Source of the DNA: Candidatus Babeliaceae bacterium
GTDB taxonomy: Bacteria > Babelota > Babeliae > Babelales > Babelaceae
Direction of reading: 5' to 3'
Assembly: GCA_019744895.1 (NCBI GenBank)
Contig: JAIETV010000004.1
Location: 153,535-217,534 of the forward strand
Length of the DNA: 64,000 nt
Of the stretch, positions 35,639 to 45,153 are shown in pieces; positions within the stretch are counted from its first letter, which is position 1; every line of letters starts with the position of its first letter. Under the pieces are notes generated by a model that had not been told where the DNA came from, did not search any database, and saw nothing but the letters and a program-made list of their open reading frames with translations. Both the position numbers and the translations under genes were made by a program.

Positions 35639-36471
35639 ACCCGCATCCTTAACGACCGAGAAAGTACAACATATATAATAATACTAATACCGATCAACAC
35701 ACATGAGCTCATAAGAGTAAATGCCGCTCCATACGATGCGGTTTCTGCTCCCAGAATGCAGTACGATACTAGTGAACCTACACATAAAAACTTATCTCCA
35801 CCCATAAGCTCAGGTATAGCAAACTCTCCAAAAGATGGAACAAAAACAAGAAAAAACCCTTGAATTATACCAGGCATTGTTGCTGGAATAAGTACATACC
35901 AGATAGTTTGAAGCCAGCTTGCACCTAAATCAAGTGATGCTTCGAAAAAGCGGTTATCAAATTTTTCAAATTGCGTGTACAAAGGCAAAATCATAAACGG
36001 CATATAGTAATAAACCATCATAATCATAACAGCAAGCCATGAATTCAAAAGGTCTAATGGTTGACTAATAATTCCTATTTTTAAAAGTATCGTATTAAGA
36101 AAACCATTTTTCTCCAAAACAAAAAACCATGCGTAAATATGCAGTAAAAAGTTTGTCCAAAAAGGGACAATAAGTAAAAACAAACCTGGAATTCGAAAGC
36201 TACCAGCTTTGAATGCCAAAAAATAGGTTAAGGGATAGGCGATACATAAACAAATAAGACTATTAGAGAGAGCCATCAAAAACGAACGTATAATAACTGC
36301 GCCAAATACTGGTTCAAAAAATGGTAAAAAATATTCAAAGGGTTTGCCCATAAATGCAAGACCAATAATACATAAAAGCGGGACAATAAAGAAAAGTACT
36401 TGCCAAACCAATGCCGGTATACCCACTATAAAAGGCAATTCTTTAAGAGCACTATTGAACCATTTTGTCAT
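35635..36471 (-). CDS. potB: Polyamine ABC transporter permease PotB
   Basis: 278 residues from the ATG at 36471, two bases after the potA stop; a longer in-frame start at 36510 would overlap potA by 37 bases. Six predicted membrane segments, coupling loop EASLDLGASWLQTIWYVLIP, and FVPSFGEFAIPELMGG, a phrase seen in PotB/PotH proteins. Confidence 0.93.
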   Translation of the reverse strand: MTKWFNSALKELPFIVGIPALVWQVLFFIVPLLCIIGLAFMGKPFEYFLPFFEPVFGAVIIRSFLMALSNSLICLCIAYPLTYFLAFKAGSFRIPGLFLLIVPFWTNFLLHIYAWFFVLEKNGFLNTILLKIGIISQPLDLLNSWLAVMIMMVYYYMPFMILPLYTQFEKFDNRFFEASLDLGASWLQTIWYVLIPATMPGIIQGFFLVFVPSFGEFAIPELMGGDKFLCVGSLVSYCILGAETASYGAAFTLMSSCVLIGISIIIYVVLSRSLRMRV

Positions 36472-36473
36472 TA

Positions 36474-37565
36474 TTATCTTTCTACAATTACCACGTTTTC
36501 TTTTTGCCAATAAAGATATAATTCATTGTCATAATCTATTACCTGCTGCGGAAAGTGCTCTTCATTTTGTTCAAAAACCTGGACAAGTTGTTGGTTTTCT
36601 AAACGAATATTATATTGGGTTGACCTGCCATGGTAAACAATCGCTTCAACGATTCCTTTAAGGCGAGAAGAAAAACCATCGATCTCTTTTTTTGTAATAA
36701 AAAACTTTTCTGGGCGGATACTCATAACTATCGTCTTACCAGGGATCATCCATTCTTTTTTGCGCGGTACGAAAATAGGAAATATACCCAAATTTGGAAT
36801 GTCTATTGATGGCTGATCTTCAAACTCTTGATAAGTACCACCGAAAATATTAGTATTCCCCACAAATTGGGCGACAAAAGAAGATTGGGGAAATTCATAA
36901 ATTTCTTTTGGTGTACCTATCTGCTCTATTATACCACCATTACTCATGATAGCCATTTGGTCTGCAACCGTAAGCGCTTCAGATGGATCATGCGTTACAT
37001 AAATAAACGTTGTTTTAAGTTTATCTTGCAGCTCTATAAGCTCTATAAGCACTTTTTCGCGCAATCGTATATCAAGTGCTGCTAGCGGCTCATCAAGTAA
37101 TAATACTTCAGGCTCATTAATAATAGCTCGGGCAAGTGCCACACGTTGCTGCTGACCACCTGATAAATTTTTACTATGCTTATGCATATGTGCTTCCATA
37201 TGCACTGAACGCAGTACTTTTATTACACGCTCATTAATTTCATCATTATGAACACCCTTTACCACTAACCCGTACGCAATGTTTTCAAAAACTGTCATAT
37301 GAGGAAACAATGCATAATTTTGAAATACGGTATTAACACGACGCTGATTAATAGGCCTGTGTGTAATATCTTCATCACCAAGATATATCGCACCGCTATT
37401 TACCGTTTCAAAACCTGCAATAAGACGAAGAATTGTTGTTTTTCCGCATCCACTGGGCCCCAAAAGTGCAAAAAATTTACCTTCCGGGATAATAAGGTTC
37501 AAATTATTAATAATAATATCACCTTGATAACTTTTAGTGACATTTTTTAACTGAATGCTTCTCAT
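36474..37565 (-). CDS. potA: Polyamine ABC transporter ATPase PotA
   Basis: 363 residues. Walker A GPSGCGKTT (residues 36-44), signature LSGGQQQRVALARAI, Walker B EVLLLDEPLAALD and the switch histidine in FIYVTHDPSEAL. The C-terminal 120 residues form the TOBE regulatory domain (MSIRPEKFFI is part of it). It overlaps the His-rich membrane-protein gene by four bases. Confidence 0.95.
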   Translation of the reverse strand: MRSIQLKNVTKSYQGDIIINNLNLIIPEGKFFALLGPSGCGKTTILRLIAGFETVNSGAIYLGDEDITHRPINQRRVNTVFQNYALFPHMTVFENIAYGLVVKGVHNDEINERVIKVLRSVHMEAHMHKHSKNLSGGQQQRVALARAIINEPEVLLLDEPLAALDIRLREKVLIELIELQDKLKTTFIYVTHDPSEALTVADQMAIMSNGGIIEQIGTPKEIYEFPQSSFVAQFVGNTNIFGGTYQEFEDQPSIDIPNLGIFPIFVPRKKEWMIPGKTIVMSIRPEKFFITKKEIDGFSSRLKGIVEAIVYHGRSTQYNIRLENQQLVQVFEQNEEHFPQQVIDYDNELYLYWQKENVVIVER

Positions 37566-38290
37566 GAACGTTTAGCCTTACGTTGAGCAAAATACATGGG
37601 TATGACAATATCTGATAGTGTACATGGAATTACTATCGCAACCAATAAAAAGATAAGTAGAACTCCCATCATATGATGCCAGTAGGTAAAGCCATAAGAA
37701 ACCATGTAAAAAAGCGCGGCAAGAGAGCTGATAAGTATATGAATGAAATGAGAAGCAAGAGAAATAAAACCCATAGAGCTCTGTCCGTGCTGTCTTATCA
37801 TCCAACCATTAAGTAATCCTACTATCATAAAGGGCAATAAATTAATTAAATCCGCAAGATTAGTAAAACAAATATGCACGGGCATATTTACCCCCAGCAG
37901 GTTTCCTGCAAGTGCGGGTAACGCCACATCAGAAAGAGTACAAAAAATAGCTGGCGCTAACAGAGAAACCAAAATACCGCCAATAACATTTTTTGAAAAT
38001 CGAAAAAACATAACACAGGTGCCCGTGACGGCAAAAATGAGATGTAAATAATGGAAAGAATGGAAAAGAATATGATACGACTGCGAAAGCTCACGACTAC
38101 TATGATAGCCCGTGCCAGTAAGTAAATGAATTAAGCTCAGAACCGTAAAACCAAGGGCTAGCGAAAAAGCCGCATAGGGAAAATGACACATTAGCTCTTG
38201 GCGCAAAGAACCAATATGACCCTCATGCGCATGCTCTGCATGGTTATGTTCTGGCTGATGATGACCGTTATGATCGTGTAACGTGCTCAT
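37562..38290 (-). CDS. Membrane protein with a histidine-rich N-terminus, first gene of the pot operon
   Basis: 242 residues. Nine of the first 25 residues are histidine. About six hydrophobic segments follow. Two of them share the phrase CTLSD-(V/I)-(A/V)-(L/I)-P (AIFCTLSDVALPALAG and VIPCTLSDIVIPMYFA), which suggests an internal duplication. The stop overlaps the potA start by four bases, so it is translated with the transporter. It is not a component of known polyamine ABC systems. His-rich tails often bind zinc, nickel or copper; the function here is unknown. Confidence 0.7.
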   Translation of the reverse strand: MSTLHDHNGHHQPEHNHAEHAHEGHIGSLRQELMCHFPYAAFSLALGFTVLSLIHLLTGTGYHSSRELSQSYHILFHSFHYLHLIFAVTGTCVMFFRFSKNVIGGILVSLLAPAIFCTLSDVALPALAGNLLGVNMPVHICFTNLADLINLLPFMIVGLLNGWMIRQHGQSSMGFISLASHFIHILISSLAALFYMVSYGFTYWHHMMGVLLIFLLVAIVIPCTLSDIVIPMYFAQRKAKRS

Positions 38291-38442
38291 ACGTATCCTT
38301 TTATATCAAGTCTAAATAACGAAATTTCTGTAGGGTTTAATTATACGGCAAGATAATCCAAATTGCAAAATAATTGAAAGTATGAGCCATTTTTTAGTAT
38401 GCTTAAAAGGAATGAAAATAACCCAAACTAAAAGAGAAGATT

Positions 38443-38934
38443 ATGAAGATTAATATAAAAATATTTCTTATGCTTGGTTTAATATCCACTGATCGAGTTT
38501 TTGGCCAATTATCTAAGGCAGCCCAAAGCTATGAAATACGTGGTCAGGTTAAGCCTACGCCATCAACATATTTTAGGGCATCTGGATTGCCACTTTTAGT
38601 TGGTACTTCAATTATTTTAGCAAATACGCCCCTTATGCGTCATCCCATGGGGGCTGCGCTGGCCATACCTTTGAGTACTGGAACAGCTGGAATTACTGCA
38701 TATTGGGTACAAAACCGTTGGGAAAAAGCTCTTGCACGGCAAGAATCGACTCTTCAGGAAGAACTTGCCAGACATTATATACTAACAAGCCAAAATGAAG
38801 CAGAATTAGCGAAAAAATTGGATAAGCTTAACCTTTTGAGCGCTAAACAAAAGGCACAATTACAAGCCAGAATTTTCCACGCTCAAGAAGCTTTTCAGAA
38901 TCCGTCATTAATGGCTTTGTTAAGCAATAGCTAA
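38443..38934 (+). CDS. Exported or membrane-associated protein of unknown function
   Basis: 163 residues after an AGAGAAG site. The N-terminus (MKINIKIFLMLGLISTDRVFG) looks like a signal peptide. A hydrophobic middle (LPLLVGTSIILANTPL and AALAIPLSTGTAGITAYWV) is followed by a charged helical tail rich in A, Q, E, L and K. Unrecognised. Confidence 0.6.
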   Translation: MKINIKIFLMLGLISTDRVFGQLSKAAQSYEIRGQVKPTPSTYFRASGLPLLVGTSIILANTPLMRHPMGAALAIPLSTGTAGITAYWVQNRWEKALARQESTLQEELARHYILTSQNEAELAKKLDKLNLLSAKQKAQLQARIFHAQEAFQNPSLMALLSNS

Positions 38935-39067
38935 AACACAAAAAAAGTAATTTATCTTCACAGGCAACCGTTTTCAACCAATAAATTAAGGTAATTAATC
39001 CCCTGATTAACTATTATTACGCAATAAAGCAATAGTATTTTTTCCGGTTACATTATCAATTTTTTAC

Positions 39068-41698
39068 TTAAAACGCATTACCCAATGTCAAAAACCACGC
39101 ATATGAAGCTTGGTCATAATAATTGGTATTGCCGGGAAATTTCTTCCATTTCCATCCTATATCAAATCTCAACGGCCCGACCGGCGTATTCCAACGCAGG
39201 CCAAAACCAGATGCGCCTATAATATCTTGTACGTGAATATCGGTTATGGCGTTTTGGGTAAGAATCCCGATATCAGTAAATACGGTGCCGCCAAGGGAAC
39301 GGAAAATAGTAAAACGTAATTCAAAATTCCCATTCATCATCGTCTTACCACCTGTTGGTACCACTATGAGTTCCTGTTTACCGTTAGTATAAAAATTAAG
39401 CGGCGGAGCTAAATCAGGTTCATACCCGCGCAGCGAATAAGCACCACCTAAATAAAAACGTTCCGGTGGCACAATAGCAGAGAATTGCTGGTAAACTATA
39501 GTTCCTAAACGCAAACGAATTGCTAAAACAGCGTGTGTTGCCTTGTGCACAGGGATATAGTTTCCTTGCTCTAATAAAAATTTAATAAAAGCGGCATCAC
39601 GAACCCCTAAGGGCGCAAATGCTTTTGATGAAAGAACTAGGTACCAGCCTTCAAGGGGATCAAGACGATTATCTACATCGCTCACATATAAGGAAGGCTC
39701 ACAAAAAAAGTAGGGGATATATTTGTCAACAAATCGTGCCGTAAAATCGATTGCCTGAGCTAACAGGTCTGAAATATCAGAAATTTTTAGCCAATCAATA
39801 CCACTGGTAACTCCCCATTTAAAACGAGAAATATCTTGTGACAAACCGAATAAAAAACCATTTTGAGCATAACGATATAAAATCTCACGCGAGCCTAAAA
39901 CAACCGGTTGCTCATACCAATTACTATAAACCTTGTAGATTTGTTTAATAGGCAAATTCCCAAAAAAAGGTAATTGATACATTAAGGTGAGGTACCGCAA
40001 AAATCTATTAATATCAAACTGCGCAGAAAAAATATCTGCAGATTTGCGCGGATTTTTCCATAAAAACGTTCCACCAAATTTGTAAGTAGCGCCTCCACGC
40101 CAGGTAAAATTAGTACCTACACCCTGAAAGCCGGCACGCGCACGCACTTCAAAAGGGTCGCTATCTTGCAGCTGAATAATAATTTTTTTTTCTTGTTCTT
40201 GGAGTGCGATATTTTCAGGAAAAACCGTAACTTGATCAAAGACACCGAAACTACGCAATGCACTGGCAGTTTCATCAAGTTTTTTTTTATTCCAGGGATC
40301 ACCCTTTTTATAGAGAACCACGCGTTCAATAACTTGATGGGGCAGAAAGAAAGAACCTTTAATTGCCGTATCACCAAAGATAACTTTCTGGTTATCAGAA
40401 AAATCCCAGGTTAAGATATTTTTACCCTCTACTATACCAAATTGAGGCGTCACACGAGTGTACAAATAACCTCTTTCGTGAAGCTTTTTTTGTAAGAACT
40501 TTTTCATGCGACCTATAAGCATGAAATCTACTATTAAGGGAGCTTCTGGTTGTTCTTTATAATACGCTGCATATTCTTTGCACCAATTTTGACGATACAG
40601 TAAGGTTAAAAGCCCTTCAAAGTCCTGGCCAGTAATTTTTTTTATACTTAATTGCTCACCAAGATCTACCGTTAGAGCGTACTCATAATTGCCAGACGAT
40701 AGCTTGCGCATATGAGTTTTTTGAATTTTTGCCTTCCAATAGCCTTGTTTGATAAGATTTACCGTAAAATCGGATAAAGCATGCGCCATTTTCTCATGAT
40801 CGTACTGACTTGAAACAATACTTTTAAAAAAAATATCTTTTTGGATGCCAGAATCATCTAATCCTTTAATAGAAATGCGCTCAATTAAAGCACGGGAGCC
40901 TTCATTAATGGCAAACAAAATAGTTAATGGTTCATCATCATAATCAATTGCAACATCCAAATAGCCCTGCTTATGATACAGATCAATTAATTCCGCCACA
41001 ATAAGCTCGGGTGGAAGTATGGGCAATGCCTTGCCAAAGGCAGCGCATGCTTGATAGAGGTGTTGTGATGTAAAAAAAGAGTTCCCTACAAAAATAAATT
41101 TTTTTTTGTCATTTAATGAGCAATTAAATATGACATCCACAACTTTGCTTTCATCATAGCGAAGCTGTTCCATTTCAAGTGAAGGGAAAAGATAGCCCTT
41201 TTTTTCAAAATACGCAGCTATCATACGAGCTTGTGAATCAAGCAAATCTTGTGAACAATAAGCATTTTTAAGTCTAGATTCAAGACGCCTTTGTAATTTT
41301 TTAAAAATATCTTCGACGTTATCAAATGAAAGAATAGAATTACGCAAGCGACATGTAACCTGGCGGATAGTAAATAGCGGACCCGTAGCAATAGATAATT
41401 TTACATCAACAGTATGACGGCTATGGTCCCAATCAATATGCGTGGTGACGTGGGCAATAAGATATCCAAGACGCTTAAGGTGTTTTTCGATTGAGCGTAC
41501 ACCATCATCATGCTCATCTTGCTTAAAAGCAGATCCTTTTGATAGACGATAAAGTTTTTTATAACGATCTTTACCCGTAAAAATACCGGAAACTGATAGT
41601 TTACGTATGGTATACTCAGGCAGATTTTCCGCAGACACCGTCATGCCCAAAATTAGGTGCAAAATTATCTGCATGATCAAAAGATGTACGCGTTTCAT
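39068..41698 (-). CDS. Omp85-family outer-membrane assembly protein (BamA/TamA type)
   Basis: 876 residues, signal peptide at the N-terminus. Several POTRA-like repeats cover roughly residues 25-460, followed by a C-terminal beta-barrel. The conserved barrel loop is seen in RFYLGGAYSLRGYEPD and the C-terminal strands in VGPLRFDIGWKWKKFPG to the final phenylalanine (FLTLGNAF). It inserts outer-membrane proteins. BamA is favoured over TamA because of the size and several POTRA units, but this is not certain. Its presence shows a diderm cell. Confidence 0.9.
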   Translation of the reverse strand: MKRVHLLIMQIILHLILGMTVSAENLPEYTIRKLSVSGIFTGKDRYKKLYRLSKGSAFKQDEHDDGVRSIEKHLKRLGYLIAHVTTHIDWDHSRHTVDVKLSIATGPLFTIRQVTCRLRNSILSFDNVEDIFKKLQRRLESRLKNAYCSQDLLDSQARMIAAYFEKKGYLFPSLEMEQLRYDESKVVDVIFNCSLNDKKKFIFVGNSFFTSQHLYQACAAFGKALPILPPELIVAELIDLYHKQGYLDVAIDYDDEPLTILFAINEGSRALIERISIKGLDDSGIQKDIFFKSIVSSQYDHEKMAHALSDFTVNLIKQGYWKAKIQKTHMRKLSSGNYEYALTVDLGEQLSIKKITGQDFEGLLTLLYRQNWCKEYAAYYKEQPEAPLIVDFMLIGRMKKFLQKKLHERGYLYTRVTPQFGIVEGKNILTWDFSDNQKVIFGDTAIKGSFFLPHQVIERVVLYKKGDPWNKKKLDETASALRSFGVFDQVTVFPENIALQEQEKKIIIQLQDSDPFEVRARAGFQGVGTNFTWRGGATYKFGGTFLWKNPRKSADIFSAQFDINRFLRYLTLMYQLPFFGNLPIKQIYKVYSNWYEQPVVLGSREILYRYAQNGFLFGLSQDISRFKWGVTSGIDWLKISDISDLLAQAIDFTARFVDKYIPYFFCEPSLYVSDVDNRLDPLEGWYLVLSSKAFAPLGVRDAAFIKFLLEQGNYIPVHKATHAVLAIRLRLGTIVYQQFSAIVPPERFYLGGAYSLRGYEPDLAPPLNFYTNGKQELIVVPTGGKTMMNGNFELRFTIFRSLGGTVFTDIGILTQNAITDIHVQDIIGASGFGLRWNTPVGPLRFDIGWKWKKFPGNTNYYDQASYAWFLTLGNAF

Positions 41699-41771
41699 AC
41701 CTAATTATTTGTATACATCGGTGTTGTTTTGAGTTTATTTTAAGATTTTTTTATCAGATGTATAACTAAGA

Positions 41772-42050
41772 TTAGTGCATTATGCGAAAAACACCACGAT
41801 AATCTTTGTCTTTTAAAAAGGGATCGATAACAACGTCCTGACCACCATGCTTTGCAATTATTTCGTCAACTTTGTCTAAAAAAGCATCCAAATCGGCAGA
41901 AACCCCACACGCAATAATTTTTATGGTATCTGGGGTACTTGCCAAAACAAAGCCTTCAAGCCTACAATCTAAAGCTTGCTTTTGAAGTGCATGCAAAAAC
42001 TTTTCATTTGAACGTTGCACAGCAAAAGTCATTTTTATACAGCGGCTCAT
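41772..42050 (-). CDS. Acylphosphatase-like small protein
   Basis: 92 residues with an arrangement like acylphosphatase: FAVQRSNEKFLHALQKQALD (strand, loop, helix) and, later, CRLEGFVLASTPDTIKIIACG followed by LDAFLDKVDEI. The catalytic Gly-x-Val-Gln-Gly-Val-x-Phe-Arg loop is not conserved, nor is the catalytic Asn, so it is probably a fold relative without the enzyme activity. Confidence 0.55.
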   Translation of the reverse strand: MSRCIKMTFAVQRSNEKFLHALQKQALDCRLEGFVLASTPDTIKIIACGVSADLDAFLDKVDEIIAKHGGQDVVIDPFLKDKDYRGVFRIMH

Positions 42051-42099
42051 GGCTTTCTCCTATGTAGAGATGGTTCATTTAATAAACCGTAACAAAAAA

Positions 42100-42128
42100 T
42101 CGACGCACTTTGCAATTTTTAGTATAAT
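42100..42128 (+). promoter_or_regulatory. Probable gltX promoter
   Basis: Consensus TATAAT at 42123-42128 and a weak -35 (TCGACG, 42100-42105) 17 bases upstream; gltX starts at 42198. Confidence 0.45.
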
Positions 42129-42197
42129 TGTAAAAAATTTAAGTTTATGCTCAATTAAAGTTCTTTGTTACTCATACTCTTTTTTGGATAAATATTT

Positions 42198-43625
42198 ATG
42201 AATATCGCTGTACGTGTTCGATTTGCACCTTCACCAACTGGCCTTATGCATCTTGGCAATGTAAGAACTGCACTCATAAATTATCTTTTTGCACGACATT
42301 ACCAAGGTACTTTTATTGTTCGCATAGAAGATACCGACCAACAAAGAATGTTTGATGAAAGAGCTCAGGGCATATTGCAGGATCTACAATGGCTCGACCT
42401 TATCTTTCAAGAAGGTCCCGGGATTGGCGGCCCCTCTGCTCCTTATTATCAATCAGAAAGAAATGCTTACTATCAAGAATATCTTGATCTTTGCATTGAA
42501 CAAAAAAAGGTATATCGCTGCTTTTGCACCGCTGAAGAACTTGAAAAAAAGCGTGACCGCCAAATAGCGCAAAAACTTCCCCCACGTTATGATAGAACCT
42601 GCCTTAATCTACATCATGAGGTCATTCATAAAAATCTTGACGCGGGTATTCCTTTTATCTGGCGTTTTAGATTACCTGATGAAAGCGTTACCATTACGGA
42701 TCTTGCACGTGGCTCGATTACGTATGATTTAAAAAATTTTTCTGATTTTGCCGTAACCCGCCAAGACGGCACGTGCACGTTTATCTTTGCTAATTTTGTT
42801 GATGATGTGCTTATGCACATTACGCATGTTATTCGTGGTGAGGACCATTTAAGCAATACCGCGAACCAAGCAGCACTTTATGTGGGGCTTAATAAAAAAC
42901 TCCCCCTATTCTGGCATTTGCCAATTATTGCCAATACTGATGGCAAAAAGCTTTCAAAGCGAGATTTTGGATTTTCTTTGCATGATTTACGTAATGCGGG
43001 CTATTTGCCGGAAGCTATCACGAACTACCTTGCCATTCTGGGTGGTTCTTTTAAAGAAACGAATTCCTCAGAAGGTGAGATTATGCCACTTTCTGAAATA
43101 GTTTCTGCTTTCAATTTTGACCATATTAGCTCAACAGGTCAAATTAAATATGATATTGAAAAATTGCGTTGGTTCAATCAAAAATGGATTCAGAAAATTT
43201 CATTTGAAGATTTTAAAAGTCGTATTGCTCGGTTATTTGAACATAAGCTTGATGCACAATTCGACGCGTTGCTCATGGCTATTAAACCTGAGCTGATGAC
43301 GTTACATGATGTTGTTGAGAAAACAAGATTTTACTTTGAAGCGCCACATATTAATGTAAACGAACTTTCAGAAACCGAAAAAGCCATACTGCCATTACTT
43401 AAAGATATTCTTTCACAAGTTGACACTACTAGTGCAGAACCTGAAACTTTTATAAAAAAAATAACGGGAAAAGCCAAAGCTCTTGAGCTACCAATAAAGT
43501 CTGTTTATGCACTTTTGCGCATAGCGCTTACCGGCCATGCACAAGGACTTGGAATTAAAGAATTGATAACTCTTTTGGGTCATCAGGAAAGTTATAAACG
43601 ATTTTCAGCTTTAATTACTGAATGA
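42198..43625 (+). CDS. gltX: Glutamyl-tRNA synthetase
   Basis: 475 residues. Class I motifs: RFAPSPTGLMHLGNVRTALI (residues 8-27) and KKLSKRDFGFSL as the KMSKS loop. RCFCTAEELEKKR and VDDVLMHITHVIRGEDHLSNT are typical of GltX. Ends with TGA. The 3' end overlaps a convergent small gene by 34 bases. No GlnS is visible, so it could be a non-discriminating enzyme that feeds a Gln amidotransferase, but that is not decided here. Confidence 0.97.
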   Translation: MNIAVRVRFAPSPTGLMHLGNVRTALINYLFARHYQGTFIVRIEDTDQQRMFDERAQGILQDLQWLDLIFQEGPGIGGPSAPYYQSERNAYYQEYLDLCIEQKKVYRCFCTAEELEKKRDRQIAQKLPPRYDRTCLNLHHEVIHKNLDAGIPFIWRFRLPDESVTITDLARGSITYDLKNFSDFAVTRQDGTCTFIFANFVDDVLMHITHVIRGEDHLSNTANQAALYVGLNKKLPLFWHLPIIANTDGKKLSKRDFGFSLHDLRNAGYLPEAITNYLAILGGSFKETNSSEGEIMPLSEIVSAFNFDHISSTGQIKYDIEKLRWFNQKWIQKISFEDFKSRIARLFEHKLDAQFDALLMAIKPELMTLHDVVEKTRFYFEAPHINVNELSETEKAILPLLKDILSQVDTTSAEPETFIKKITGKAKALELPIKSVYALLRIALTGHAQGLGIKELITLLGHQESYKRFSALITE

Positions 43626-43825
43626 ACCAATTGTCTTCTTTCAAGATAGGACATAGCTTCCAAAAAGAGCTTTTCTTGGTCGACAGGAACGAAAAATTCG
43701 AAAATTCCTTTTTGAGCATCTAATGTGCGGTCAAAGGCGATATGCTCGTAGTAACGAAACGTTGCAACAAAGAGGTTAGTTGTTTTAATAATTACAGATG
43801 CTTGATAATAAAGACATTTATTCAT
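43592..43825 (-). CDS. Small protein resembling DUF4911
   Basis: 77 residues on the minus strand; its 3' end overlaps gltX by 34 bases. The order of a short N-terminal strand (CLYYQASVIIKTTNLFVATF), then a TLD turn, then GIFEFFVPVDQEKLFLEAMSY fits the small DUF4911 family, judged by eye. It has its own upstream gap and is not a mere shadow of gltX, because most of it lies outside. Confidence 0.5.
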   Translation of the reverse strand: MNKCLYYQASVIIKTTNLFVATFRYYEHIAFDRTLDAQKGIFEFFVPVDQEKLFLEAMSYLERRQLVHSVIKAENRL

Positions 43826-43877
43826 ACAATAACAAATACTTTTTAGTAATTTTTTATCTTATTTTTTTAAGGATACC

Positions 43878-45050
43878 ATGACACAGGTTAAACACCAAAA
43901 AATATCATTGTTTATGGCAACCATTGCCGGGGTGAACGCCATGATCGGCGCAGGAATATTCATTAACCCAGCTACATTGCAACAAACGGTAGGACCTGCA
44001 GCTATTATTACCTATATTGGTGTTATTGCAGCTGTTTGGGTTATGGCTCTTGCTCTTGCACGTGTAGCTGCCTTATATCCAAAAGAAGGCGCTTTTTATA
44101 CTTATGCGGCAGAATGGGGCGGGCATACTATGGGTGTTATTGCAAGTTGCGCGTATATGTGCGGGTTGACATTGGCTATGAGTATTTTAACACGTGTTGT
44201 CGCGCTGGAACTTGCCTATTATTTTCCTAGTGTATCTGTAAAGCTTCTTGGTTTAATAACGCTTTGGATGCTTGTTGCACTTAATATGGCAGGTGCAGCT
44301 CTTACAAAAGTAGGGCAAATTATTTTAATTATTCTGACGCTTGCGCCTGTGGCTTTGATAACCCTATTATGTTTAAGTAAGGCAAGTTTATCAAATATTA
44401 CTCCCTTTATGCCTTTCGGAGCTATAAGTCTGATATATGCAATAAAATCGGTTATTTTTGGATTTTTTGGATTCGAAACAGCGGCATCACTTTATGCGCT
44501 CGTTGATAAGCCTGAAAAAAATGTACCGCGTGCATTAAGCTATTCAATTGTTATTGTTGGATCAATTTATTTATTGTTTATTATATCGATATTTTTAGCG
44601 CTTCCCCGGGAATTATTTGCGCTTTCTGGCACAACGCTTTCCCAGGCGCTTCTAACATCATTTCCCAATTATGTATGGCTCATCGATATGGTTCGCATTA
44701 GTATTATTATTACTATCATGGGGACACTGCATGCATTGATCTGGTCTCTTGGTGAGTTATTATGTGCAACAACAAGAAGAATCACGCGAAAAACAGTCCT
44801 TCCTTTACGCACTGCAGTTATTTTAATAGGTATTAGTGTAACATTTAATTATCTGGTATTTACGACATTGGGGTTTGCACTTACTGCATTGCTTTTGGTA
44901 TTCAGCTATGGAACAAGCATTGCTGCATTATTGTTTGGTCCTGCGCAAAAAAATAAAAGTACGAAGATTTTGGGATACGCAGGTCTTTCAGTTACATTAT
45001 TTATTATGAGTGTTGCACTCTTTGAGATAATAACTATCATAACACGTTGA
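43878..45050 (+). CDS. APC-superfamily amino-acid permease
   Basis: 390 residues with about eleven hydrophobic segments. The first carries the APC unwound-helix motif in VNAMIGAGIFINPATLQQTVG; GFFGFETAASLYALVDKPEKNVPRALSYS (read in two parts) is the usual helix 6 to loop region. The substrate is probably an amino acid; which one cannot be told. Import of amino acids fits a host-dependent cell. Confidence 0.88.
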   Translation: MTQVKHQKISLFMATIAGVNAMIGAGIFINPATLQQTVGPAAIITYIGVIAAVWVMALALARVAALYPKEGAFYTYAAEWGGHTMGVIASCAYMCGLTLAMSILTRVVALELAYYFPSVSVKLLGLITLWMLVALNMAGAALTKVGQIILIILTLAPVALITLLCLSKASLSNITPFMPFGAISLIYAIKSVIFGFFGFETAASLYALVDKPEKNVPRALSYSIVIVGSIYLLFIISIFLALPRELFALSGTTLSQALLTSFPNYVWLIDMVRISIIITIMGTLHALIWSLGELLCATTRRITRKTVLPLRTAVILIGISVTFNYLVFTTLGFALTALLLVFSYGTSIAALLFGPAQKNKSTKILGYAGLSVTLFIMSVALFEIITIITR

Positions 45051-45153
45051 CGTTTATAAATAATTGGTGGTATAAGAAAGTATAGCTTAAAAAAGTGTGC
45101 TTGCCGCACCACAGTACGTGAAAAACGTAGGCACTATGTAAAAAGGAGAGTAG

